Assembly (NCBI GenBank): GCA_001598975.1
Contig: BBXU01002663.1
Span: 1 to 24,084, forward strand
Reading direction: 5' to 3'
Source of the DNA: Parachlorella kessleri
Lineage: Eukaryota; Chlorophyta; Trebouxiophyceae; Chlorellales; Chlorellaceae
Length of the DNA stretch: 24,084 nucleotides
Positions 11,401 through 19,755 of the stretch are shown here, piece after piece. A model generated the notes under the pieces. It was not told where the DNA came from, did no database searches, and saw only the letters and a program-made list of their open reading frames with translations. How positions within the stretch are numbered: the first letter of the stretch is position 1; the number at the start of each line of letters is the position of its first letter. The position numbers and the translations under genes are program-made.

Positions 11401-12635
11401 GGGCGCCAAAGCCCCTTTAAAACCATCCATTGTGAAGCCCGGCGCAGCAAATGCCAGCACCATATAAAGCCTAGCCCTGCTCCTATGCCATCCCAGTCAG
11501 CTCAGGCAAGCCCGGCCAGAGGCAGGTTGAGGCACTTGGGCCCTACCCACCCTCCCACCTCCCACCCTCACCCCCAAAACCACCCCCACACCACAACTAC
11601 ACACCCTGCATGCATGCCCAGGCACTCGCATCCACACCACACCCCCAGGCCTCCCCACCTGTGAGCGAGTTGTTCTGCAGCCGCATGAGCTGCAGGCCCG
11701 GCAGGGTGACCGCTTCCGGCAGCAGCCCCTGCAGCCGGTTGAACGCCAGCCCCAGCTCTACCACGCTTGTGGGGAGCATGGACCACTCCCTGGGCAGCTC
11801 CCCCGACAGCAGATTCCCGTCCAGATCCAAAAGGGCCAGCCCGGACGGCAGGGCCCACGGGGAGGGGACGGTCCCGTTGATGGCGTTGTCGGGGAGGCTG
11901 AGCTCCGTCAGGCCAGCGGGCAGCCGCCACGTGGCGGGGAGGGTGCCGTTGATGGCGTTGCTGCCCAGTTGCAGCGTGCGCAGCGTGGCGGGGAGCACCC
12001 AGCCGCGCCTGGGGATTGGGCCCCGCAGGCCCAGGCCCTCTAGAGACCTGGAAGGCAGGTGGGAAAAGGGGGGGGGGTACACGTTGATGCCCAGGCACGG
12101 CGTGCAAGGAAGCAGCCAGCACCTGATGGTGGTTGGGACCCTGTCAAGCCGATGCCGTTGCAGGCTGCCCCTATTTGGCCATGTGATTCAGCCTGCCACT
12201 GACCCTCCCGCAGGCTGGCAGGAGTGCTGCTGATACCGCCTGCAGGTGATCCATGCAAGGGTACCCGTGCAACGCCCCGTCCACCCATGCTCAGAAAATT
12301 GCACTTGCTCCCCCCAACCTCCCCCAGCTGGCCACCAACGCAACCCCATACGGTCTCTACAAAGCCCGCACATGCTGACCTCAACAGCATCCTGAAACCC
12401 TCAACGAAAGGGGGGTCACCCGTTGGCCTCCTGAAGCAGGATCCTGGCTACAAGATACCCCCTCCCAGCCGCCACAGGGATCCTGATACTGGCTCTGCCA
12501 GCTGGGCAGCAGGGCCTGCCCGTTACTAAAGCCGCTCTTAAAGCCCAAGAGCGCGACTGCATCAGCATTTGTGCCGGAGCTGCTGGGCTGGGCGTGTGCC
12601 CCTGGTAAGGGCACTGCCAGCATGGCAAGCGCCAT
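2444..12635 (-). CDS. Secreted LRR / unknown ectodomain / proline-rich (extensin-like) wall protein, about 13 exons
   Basis: Exons (minus): 12635-12406, 12047-11659, 11049-10960, 10632-10558, 9902-9714, 8883-8411, 8019-7802, 7229-7051, 6652-5961, 5406-5189, 4860-4684, 3649-3021, 2652-2444 (TGA). Every junction keeps phase, giving about 1,255 residues; exons 3-4 are least sure. The ATG at 12635 opens a signal peptide ending GAHA. Residues about 25-76 form an LRR N-cap and 77-245 hold five or six plant-type LRRs (LQLGSNAINGTLP, LDLDGNLLSGELP, NNSLTGPLP). Residues about 250-975 are an unrecognised ectodomain with many Cys and N-glycosylation sequons. Residues about 977-1090 are SPPP/PPPP repeats, followed by a Cys-containing module and a Pro/Ser tail. 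There is no membrane segment, kinase or GPI-like tail, so it is probably secreted into the wall. The layout recalls plant LRR-extensins. The exon 11 donor is GC (4683). Confidence 0.85.
4861..4970 (-). repeat. Decayed duplicate of the start of LRR-gene exon 11, with its splice acceptor
   Basis: On the minus strand GCAG followed by CTTCTGGCTGGCG at 4964-4948 repeats the real acceptor and exon start, GCAG followed by GTTCTGGCTGGCG, 100 bases downstream at 4864-4848. The copied exon encodes FWLAVGSMVFYT, matching FWLAFGSKVFYT. One base is missing after TACAC, so the copy drifts out of frame and would break the protein if retained. It lies in the intron just before the real exon. Confidence 0.8.
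9483..9560 (-). repeat. Decayed partial copy of LRR-gene exon 5 inside the following intron
   Basis: Minus-strand sequence here reads ANLEPGQELCVG, matching NATLEPGQELCVA in the real exon at about 9800-9755. The copy lies about 235 bases downstream in the intron that follows exon 5. It has indels and no obvious splice sites of its own, so it looks like a fossil of a local duplication. Confidence 0.65.
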
Positions 12636-14220
12636 GATCAGGGAGAGTGACCGCAGGTAGCCTAGTGGTCCCCCTGTTGAGATGGGGGGCCAAGGTTGTC
12701 GTTTACACACACGCCTGCAGCAAAGTAGCAGCGAGCCTTGTGGATTACAGGCTAGATGCTTCTGCACCATGCGGCACACGACATTTTCAAAGGATTGTGG
12801 TTGTGTGTCTAGGCAGCAAGTCAGGCTCAGGGTGGCACTCGCTGATACAGTACTGACTAGTGGACCCACATGTGTAGGTGACACCACTGGCAGTTCGTGG
12901 TGACGCTCCTAGTGAGGGACAGTTGTTATCCAGGAGGGCCAGCGAAGCAGGGGTGGCCGAGTCCTGCAGGGGACCCAAAACCAACTTTCTTCGGGCGAGC
13001 CGTTCGAGAGGCAAACCAAAGCAAGCGTCTGCCTTCCAGACATGTATGCTGTCGCACTGCATCGTTACAGCTCGTCCAGCAGTGCGGTTACTGAGGGAAA
13101 GGGTCACTAAAGTCCTGGCTCGAGCTCCCTCCATGCCCTATGGTACCTCGGCCCATGCAGTCAGTCTGTCGCACGCGCCAGAAGGTACCGTAGCTCACCG
13201 CAGCGTGAAGGGGGAAAAGGCGATAGGGAGCACTCTGCCGCCAACCTGTCGCGAACTCTCAGTCGAGCGGACGCTGACGCGCGACGCGGAGATTTAGCGG
13301 AGTGAAACCGCCCAACCTAGCTGCTGTGGTGCGGAAACGCGCTAAGACCTCTCAAGGCACCCTAACGCTTTGGCGATAGCGGGAGCGCTGTTGTCAACTT
13401 GGTGGCACGTTGGGGTGCCCTGCCGGGGGCCAAGGGCCATCACAGGTTTGCGTCCCACTTGATCAACCTGGCTTGCAACCCAGGCCGCTAACAGCTTTGA
13501 GCAGCTTGCTAAAATACCGCTTTTTCGAGCTTTCCGGTGACTGGGATTCTCGCTGCCAGCTGGATCCTTGGTTCGTACCACACGTGAAAGTATCTACTGG
13601 TACCCCGGTATCTAACGGTACTGAACCTTCCCTTGCAAACTCTGTGGGGGTATTAGGGTTAGCTATCCTGGTTTCAGTGCAACGTATCAAAGTACAGTTT
13701 CTTTCTCACGGCATATGCCACTCCTTGTTGTATTGTCTTTCACTTTTTCTTCTATTTGTTATCGGATACCTACAACTAATCTGTTGGAGTCCAAGCTCAA
13801 TATCTCGTCCAAAGGGAGACATCTGGTTGAGCCAAACACAACAGTGCAGCCACCGGATGTCAGGCAAAGGACCTAGCCTCCCCTCACTGCTCAGCCAGTT
13901 TGGATACCAACTTACACCAGCCAGCTCTATAGCCTTCAAACAAGCCCTGGCATCGCAATCATCAAACGACCACGAGGCCGCCTCACTTCCAAAAACTCAA
14001 GGCCGTGCAGACCTACCGCCCGCAGGGCGTAAGGGAAGCGAGCAAACAGACACCAATAGCTCCGCACGCAAGGGCCCTTCAACAACTATCACGCTTCATG
14101 AAGTGAGCCAACATAATGGACGTACCCGTAAGATTGCCTACCAAGCCCTAGCCAAGCAGCACCGCCACAAAAAAACCACAAAAAGAAGAACCAAGCGGCA
14201 ATCCTCAACAGGGCTACCCC
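12400..14220. repeat. Right copy of tandem segmental duplication
   Basis: This is the second copy of the sequence at about 1-1650. It spans the first exon of the complete LRR gene, its upstream flank and a more AT-rich stretch around 13650-13800. The alignment by eye is continuous but gapped. A long plus-strand open frame (13410-14243) lies in this copy and is not preserved in the left copy. Confidence 0.8.
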
Positions 14221-14413
14221 AACAACACCAACATTGTGTGTAGGGTCGCCACTGCAGCCAGCAAAGCCCCCAGGCCCAAGCTGTGAGCTTCCAAGGGTCC
14301 AAGTGGGAAGCCCCTGCTTTCCCAATCAGAAAGGGGGTCGGCCTTAGGGCGCCCACCGTTCAACTCGGTTAACCCTTGGCCTCCCGACTGCCCGCCGCCT
14401 GCTGTCCCAAGCC
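12636..14413. other. Intergenic region upstream of the LRR gene, tail-to-head with IWS1
   Basis: It must contain the promoter of the LRR gene (read leftward) and, at its right end, the 3' flank of IWS1. No TATA box or other element stands out near 12635. The 277-codon plus-strand frame at 13410-14243 has no recognisable domain, lacks protein-level conservation in the duplicate copy near 900-1600, and is probably not a gene. Confidence 0.5.
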
Positions 14414-14418
14414 TTACA
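14414..14418 (-). terminator. TGTAA polyadenylation signal of IWS1
   Basis: TGTAA on the minus strand lies 74 bases beyond the IWS1 stop codon. TGTAA is the usual poly(A) signal in chlorophyte nuclear genes, so cleavage would be expected 10 to 20 bases further left. Confidence 0.55.
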
Positions 14419-14491
14419 GGTGGCGCTTCGCCCCGCTCAGGGTTTGGCCGCCCCTCTGTTCCCCAAAGCTGCCAGGGTATCCCACCCCTGC

Positions 14492-17400
14492 TCAATGCTG
14501 TATGGTGACGTTGCGCCCCTCTACGCTCACGTTGGCCGCCCTGCCGGTGCGGCCAGCCTTCTTGCGCAGGTCCTGCAGCTTCTTGCTCAGCTTGTGCTGG
14601 CCTGCGCAGGGAAGGGCGGCTTATGCAACCGTGATGGATGGGCGAGCGGGCATGAATGAGTGGGGAGGGGCTCATGGAGGGCCACGATAGTTACCACCAG
14701 GGGCAGCTCCGGAAGCTTCTTGCCTAGCCTGCGCTGGCGAGAACCGGGATAAGGCAAGCCATCGAAAAAGACACCAGGGGTCCTTACTTCTATCCACGCC
14801 CCAAGGAGAAGCGGCCAGCGGGCGCGTCGACATACCCCAAGCAGGAGCCTGGGTGCCCCCCAGTACATACAGAGCAAGTGCAGCCCGGCTCCGCGCCCAC
14901 CTTTGTCCTTGCCGCCGCCTTGCTTCTTCTCGGGCATGGCAAACTGGCTGGAGGGCGCCCGCACGTAGTCCAGCGAGGCGGCCTGCGGGATGGCGGCGTG
15001 CCAGCGGAAGCCGGGCTGGCCGGGGCCGGGGGCGCGGGTGATGCCGTCCGCATCCGGCTGCTCGGCCCCCTGGAAAGGGGGCAAGGCTTGCATGGACTGT
15101 CAGCAGGCAGAGAGGTGGCCAGGTGGCCGGCGGACCAAATGTCGCCTACGCCCGGGCTCCTCACCCTGCAGTAGGGCATACCCGTGGCACGAGCGCCACA
15201 AGGCAGACCTACCGGGACCGTGGCCGGGGGGGGAGGGAACCTCCGTCTGTGCGCGGCTCATCCCGAGGGCAAGACACACCCAGGGCTGAGGGTTTCAGAG
15301 GTTGTCACTCTGCCCCTGTCATCCATGCCCCAGCCCACCTGCAGCTCCAAAGGGGCCGGCTCCCTTGAACTCAAGTCCTTGAAGAGCGGCAGCAGCAGCA
15401 GACGCTAGCATGCTCCCCACTTGGTGGCACACATGCCCCCCCCCCCCCACACCCTCCCCACCCCCAAACACCCCACACACAGCTTCACACGCCCCCCACT
15501 CACCTCCCCTCCTGCACCCTGTGCCGCCGCCTGTTGCGCTGCCAGCCGCAGCTGGCGCTGCTGCCGCGCTTCCAGGATCCGCTGCTGCTCCTCCGCGTCC
15601 AGCCCCCCACCCGCCCGCGGCGCCAGGATAGGCCGGCTCCAGCGCTCGATCAGGTCCTTGGCGATGCGCCGGTTGGCGGGGGTCTCGTCTGCAGGTGCAC
15701 ATAGTAGACCACCATCCATCTTGACACCCTTGCAAAACACACACCCACACACAGTACAGAACACGAAGGGCCGGCTTGGGCACCAGCCAGGCCCTTGGCG
15801 CTGCGAAGTTGGCGGCAGCACCTGTGCGTGCCTGCAGGCCAGGTGCCGCTCCTGCTGCATGCCTACCCCCGTCCGCCAGCATGCACCCCCCCCCGCTGCG
15901 GCTGCTGCCACCTGGCGCACCTGGCACCTTGTAGAGGAACATGACGACGCGGCCCAGCCCTGACCGCTTGAGCTGCTCCTTGCGGTCCTCCTGCGCGCAG
16001 TCCACGGGCAGCGCGCCCAGCAGGCGTAGCACGCTGCCGCGCACCTTGCTGTTGGGCAGCGTGCCGTCGGGCAGCGGCTCCAGCCAGGCTTTCAGGACGC
16101 CTGCAGGAGGCCAGGTGCGTGCACGTCAGGGAGGAAGCCAAGCGCTCCATGGGCAGACAAGAAGAGCCAAAGAGGGGAGCTGCCACAGTCTGCCACTGCC
16201 ACATGCCACCCTCCCTGCTTGCCACGGCTTAGTCCCCTGTAGGTACCGTGTGTCTTTCAAGGGAGCGTTGGCGACACGAGTTACTAAGCAGGGATGTTGT
16301 GCTTCTAGGTGGTCATCTTCCACCCACATGCAACGCCTCCCCGAGAGGTCGTGAGACGCATCGTGGAAAGTGGACAGCGCGTTGTGAAGAGGGCAGCAAA
16401 GCAAAATACAGGAGTGGCTGAAAGGCACCCACCCAGGAGGCCCCCGTCAAGCAGCTCCGAGTGCAGCCGCTTGGTTGACAGCATCTCCTCCACGCGCTGC
16501 AGCATGCGCAGCTTGTGCACAGCAGGCCGCCCTGCAAGCAATGGAGAGGCCCACGCTGGCTCCCTGTAAGGCGGAAGCACGACGACGGGAAGGACCGCAA
16601 GCTGCTGGCAACACGAGGCCCAAACCAGACATGAACCTGCTCCGCTGCTTCACCCATGAGGCCACAGGCCCTGTGCAGCAGTGCCCCCAAGGCATCCTCC
16701 AGCTTCACCACCAACCGAGGCAGCCCACTGAAGCACCAAGCAAGGTGAAAGCACCCCTCGCCCACAAGCTGTGGCCCCCCCTGATGAGCGTACACGCCCA
16801 CCAACACCTCAAGCTGCCCCCCCTCTCCCCCCCCCCCCTCCATCACACACACACCTCCTTCGTCATTATGACGCCCTGTCCCACATCAGCACCTTACCCA
16901 GCCCCCACCCAGCCACTCCACCCTCGTGGTGCAACCGCCCCGCGTGCCACCCAAACCCAGCATCCCTCAGCACGACCTCCTGTACATCATCATTGCAGTC
17001 AGCCCCCGGTTCTCTACGCGCACTCCTACCTGCCCCCCATGCTAAGAACAACTCGTACATAACACCTACCACCTACCTGCCTCGGTAGTCCTTCAAGTCC
17101 TCCCCCCGCCCCGCCCTGCCAACCCCAATCCACCATACCTCCACGCCATTCCCCACCTCCTCATCCCCCCCGGCAGCACCACCACCACCACCCACCCACC
17201 CACCCATCTCATTGACCTTCAGGTCCTCCTCACACTACTACCTGCCACCCATGCTAAGACCACCTCGTACACAGCACCCGCCCGCCCACCCACCCGCCTC
17301 GTAGTCCTTCAGGTCCTCCTCCGCCGCCACCTCCATCTGCGCCAGGAAGTTCTCCACGGCCGCCTTGTTCTCGTAGTCGCTGCGCCCCCGCTCCTCCCCG

Positions 17401-19441
17401 CCGCGCCGCCGCTTGTTGAACAGCCGGTCCAGCTCGTCGTCCGACTCGGCCGCCTCCTCGGCAGCGGCGATGGCAGCCTCCTGCACCCACAGCAGTTACA
17501 GGGGTGTGGCTCTACAGCACCTGCAGGGGTGCTATTACAGAGAGCGACAGTGCCAAGCCTCCTGCACCCACAGCAGTTACAAGGGTGTGGCTCTACAACA
17601 TCTGCAGGGGTGCTTTTACAGAGAGCGACAGTGCCAAGCCTCCTGCACGCACAGCACTTGCAGGGGGTGGCTCCACACCACTTGCAGGGATGCTTTTACA
17701 GAGCACGACAGAGCCGGGGATCCTGCAGCCGGGCATGCTTGCACGGTCCGTCCGCAGCACACAAGGGTCTCCCTGCTTCATTCTCGCCCGCGGCAGCCTC
17801 AACACACACCAACAGGCGAGCCCCATGCATGCAGGCACACTCTGCACCTAAGCACTTGCACCAACATGCATAGTTTTCGTTCGTCCACCTTGCAGCCCAG
17901 CAGGAGGGCACGACGTCTGGCAGAGACCCGCCGAGTCTCTGCCGTGGCCTATGGCCTCCTGCCAGCACACGACCAGACCACCGGGAAGCCTCTAGCCAGC
18001 ACATCCCCCAACAAAAGCACACCTCGAGTGTGTTCGTGCCGAGGCGGCACCTAGCCTGGGGCCAACCCAGGGTCACTTCTACATCACCACATGCCCAGTC
18101 AATAGGACACCCAATCAGCTGCACCAATCTCGCAGCCGCCTCCCACCTCACCCACAATGCAACTGCCTCATGGAGGACCGGCAGCTTGGCAGTGTGTCCA
18201 CATGGCGGACGTGCGTCACTCCTTGCACCATGCATGACACCCACTCGTGTGCCCACGCAGTGCATCTGCTCGCCTATCACAACCATAGCACCAGCTGCTG
18301 CCAGGAGGACTGTGCCGGCGCAACGACGGCTGCCTTGTCCAATGGCATACCAAGGAGCATACCTGCACCTCAGCCGTGCCAGTACACTCTGCCTCTCGCG
18401 CTCTGTTCGCACTACCTGCCACCCTTACTGATACCCAAAACAAAAGGAGAGCAAAAGCAAAAGCTAACACCCAGGGCGCTCACCTGGTCGTCGTCCACGA
18501 AGTCGATCTGCTCAACTCTACCTAGACAAAGAAAAGCAACAAGAAAAAAGAAAGAAACAAGGAAAACAGAAGTAGAAAACTCGCACCCAGAGCGGTCACC
18601 TGGTCCTCATCCACGAAGTCGATCTGCTCGTCGGGTGCCAGCCCAGTGTCATCAATGAAATCCCTGTCAGCGTCGTTTGCCTGCAGCTGCCGCTCCTTCT
18701 CCTCCTCATCCTCCTCAGGCTCCAGCTCAACTAGCTCCCCCTTGGCAGCCCCTGCAGGTTGCGTCCCAGTTATAGACGACCTTTACCATTTGATGAAGCC
18801 TAAGGCTTAGCTTGAACTCAACTGCGTTTCGCGCAAGGCCGTCTCAGGCCCGTCCAGCCCGTGTGTATCACAGATGCTAGAACTCATTGGCGCGGTTTAA
18901 AGTGAAATAGAGTGGTTGTGCTGAGGTGAGCAATCCAGAGCTGCTGGCTCAGCCACCCGTGCTATCCGCTTGGTTACAAAAAAAGCCATGTGAGTCAGGC
19001 CTGAAACGTCCCCGAGACAGCCAGTAGCTAGTCAGCTGCGCCTACCTTCTTGCGCTTCCTCAGCACCAGCATCAAAGTCCTCATCGTCCTCGTCGCTGTC
19101 TCCAAAGTCGATGCCGCCGGCTGGCTTGCCGGCACGTTGCTTCTGCTTCTTGGCCTGCCTCTCCCGCTGTGCTTCCGCCGCTGCCTCCTCCTGCAGTTAA
19201 CCACTCTGGCTCTCAACCAGACAAGCACAGGCGACAAACAAGTGCCCAGGCCCTGGCTGCTTCCAGCGGTTCAGCTTGCAGGCTGGGTGCCGTATGCACG
19301 GCCCACCTGCTCCTTCCTTTTCCTCTGGAGTAAGTCCTGCAGCTTATCTAGCTTGTTTGCCGCGGCTGGAGCCTGCTGGGGCTGCTGTTGCTCATCATCC
19401 TCATCAGAGTCGCCGAACAGATCCTTGTTTGGGTCCGCCAT
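14492..19441 (-). CDS. IWS1: IWS1/SPN1 transcription elongation factor, 10 exons
   Basis: Exons (minus): 19441-19307, 19190-19046, 18751-18600, 17480-17294, 16531-16433, 16100-15921, 15688-15504, 15377-15339, 15069-14901, 14601-14492 (TGA). All phases close, giving 466 residues, near the size of plant IWS1. The N-terminal half is acidic and disordered (LFGDSDEDDE; IDFGDSDEDDEDF; FIDDTG). The TFIIS N-terminal-like domain spans about 200-320, with WLEPLPDGTLPN, REQ-like DRKEQLKRSGLG, VVMFLYK and WSRPI. The C-terminus keeps GQPGF, the LDYV segment and a final KLSKKLQ...VSVEGR typical of plant IWS1. In yeast and plants it binds Spt6 and RNA polymerase II in the nucleus and supports elongation, chromatin passage and mRNA processing. 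Exon 8 is only 39 bases. An alternative exon and several duplicated splice sites lie in its introns. It is head to head with SNU23. Confidence 0.95.
15339..15377 (-). other. 39-base exon 8 of IWS1
   Basis: The segment between acceptor CTTCAAG (ends 15378) and donor GTGGGC (15338) encodes 13 residues, DLSSREPAPLELQ, in phase 0 on both sides. It joins the WSRPI exon to the exon carrying GQPGF, in the position where plant IWS1 has a short Asp/Leu/Glu linker. Skipping it would keep frame. Confidence 0.7.
17191..17205 (-). other. G-quadruplex-capable tract in IWS1 intron 4
   Basis: On the transcribed-RNA strand this reads four GGG runs separated by single T bases, the tightest form of a parallel G-quadruplex motif. 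It sits about 90 bases into the intron that follows exon 4. Confidence 0.6.
17277..17295 (-). other. G-quadruplex-capable tract overlapping the IWS1 exon 4 donor
   Basis: Five GGG runs with one-base loops cover the exon 4/intron boundary on the RNA strand. The splice donor (G|GTGGGT at 17294/17293) is inside the first two runs, so folding of the tract would bury the donor. Confidence 0.6.
17477..17719 (-). repeat. Three 81-base tandem units carrying copies of the IWS1 exon 4 acceptor
   Basis: Units begin at 17477, 17558 and 17639, each starting CCTCCTGCAC on the plus strand. On the minus strand each unit ends with a TGCAG acceptor followed by GAGGCT, the first bases of exon 4. Only the first unit adjoins the true exon. 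The period is 81, a multiple of three, but using an upstream acceptor would bring in stop codons (TAATAG) within about 30 bases. Confidence 0.85.
18484..18521 (-). other. Candidate alternative 38-base exon of IWS1 (copy of exon 3 end)
   Basis: Minus-strand GAGCAGATCGACTTCGTGGA, followed by CGACGACCAG and a GTGAGC donor, repeats the end of exon 3 (EQIDFVDEDQ) as EQIDFVDDDQ. It has a strong pyrimidine tract and a CTAG acceptor at 18522. Entry phase does not fit the normal exon 3 donor (18599). It does fit an in-frame downstream donor in exon 3 (last base 18587, GTGCGA), giving VTALGRV between the two copies and joining exon 4 in frame. Confidence 0.55.
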
Positions 19442-19755
19442 GGTATTGCTAGCGGCATTATGGAGCAGCAGAGGCGGTTTTGGCTCATAAAAGTGGGCCG
19501 TGCTGAGCTGTGAGGTGCTGAGCTGTGGGCGCGATTGAGGAATGAGATCTCATGAAAGCTTGTGCGCTACTTTGTTTCGTAAGTTTACTCGCGAAGTCAA
19601 TGCTCACACCCTTGGGGAGCACTGCAGAGTAGCATGATGCCACCACGGTCGCGTTGCATCGCTTGAAGACCTTCTGACACAGCGAAACTAGGCGTACAGC
19701 CGGCGGCTAGACTAGCGGTTGCACTCGTGCGGGCCGGCAGGCCAGCAGGGGAGCC
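19442..19755. promoter_or_regulatory. Bidirectional promoter region between IWS1 and SNU23
   Basis: Only 314 bases separate the two divergent ATGs, so both promoters and 5' UTRs must lie here. A two-unit direct repeat with period 15 (GTGCTGAGCTGTG) occupies 19500-19529. A perfect 12-base palindrome, ATGAGATCTCAT, lies at 19542-19553. An AT-rich CATAAAAG at about 19486-19493 could act as a TATA-like element for the plus gene but is far from its ATG. Assignment of function is inference. Confidence 0.6.

Larger units (their letters stand above)
17024..17330 (-). repeat. Decayed tandem copies of the IWS1 exon 4 end with its donor region
   Basis: The real exon end (GAGGACCTGAAGGACTAC, near 17320-17300) is echoed near 17105-17085 as GAGGACTTGAAGGACTAC, followed by CGAGGCAGGTAGG. 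A shorter piece, GAGGACCTGAAGG, lies near 17236-17216. The flanking block with CATGCTAAGA and CTCGTACA is also copied (about 17040 and 17251). The copy near 17090 has an inserted base that breaks the frame. Together they form a run of degenerating tandem units in the following intron. Confidence 0.75.

Noticed and set aside
13410..14243. A 277-codon plus-strand open frame upstream of the LRR gene
   Set aside because: The homologous stretch in the left duplicate copy (about 900-1600) does not keep the frame, no domain is recognisable, and the stretch lies in promoter territory.
15421..15963. Plus-strand Pro/Ala/His-rich frame of 180 codons
   Set aside because: It overlaps IWS1 exons 6 and 7, which have clear homology on the minus strand.
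17477..17719. Possible CRISPR-like array
   Set aside because: The units are contiguous, without unique spacers, and sit inside an intron of a eukaryotic gene.
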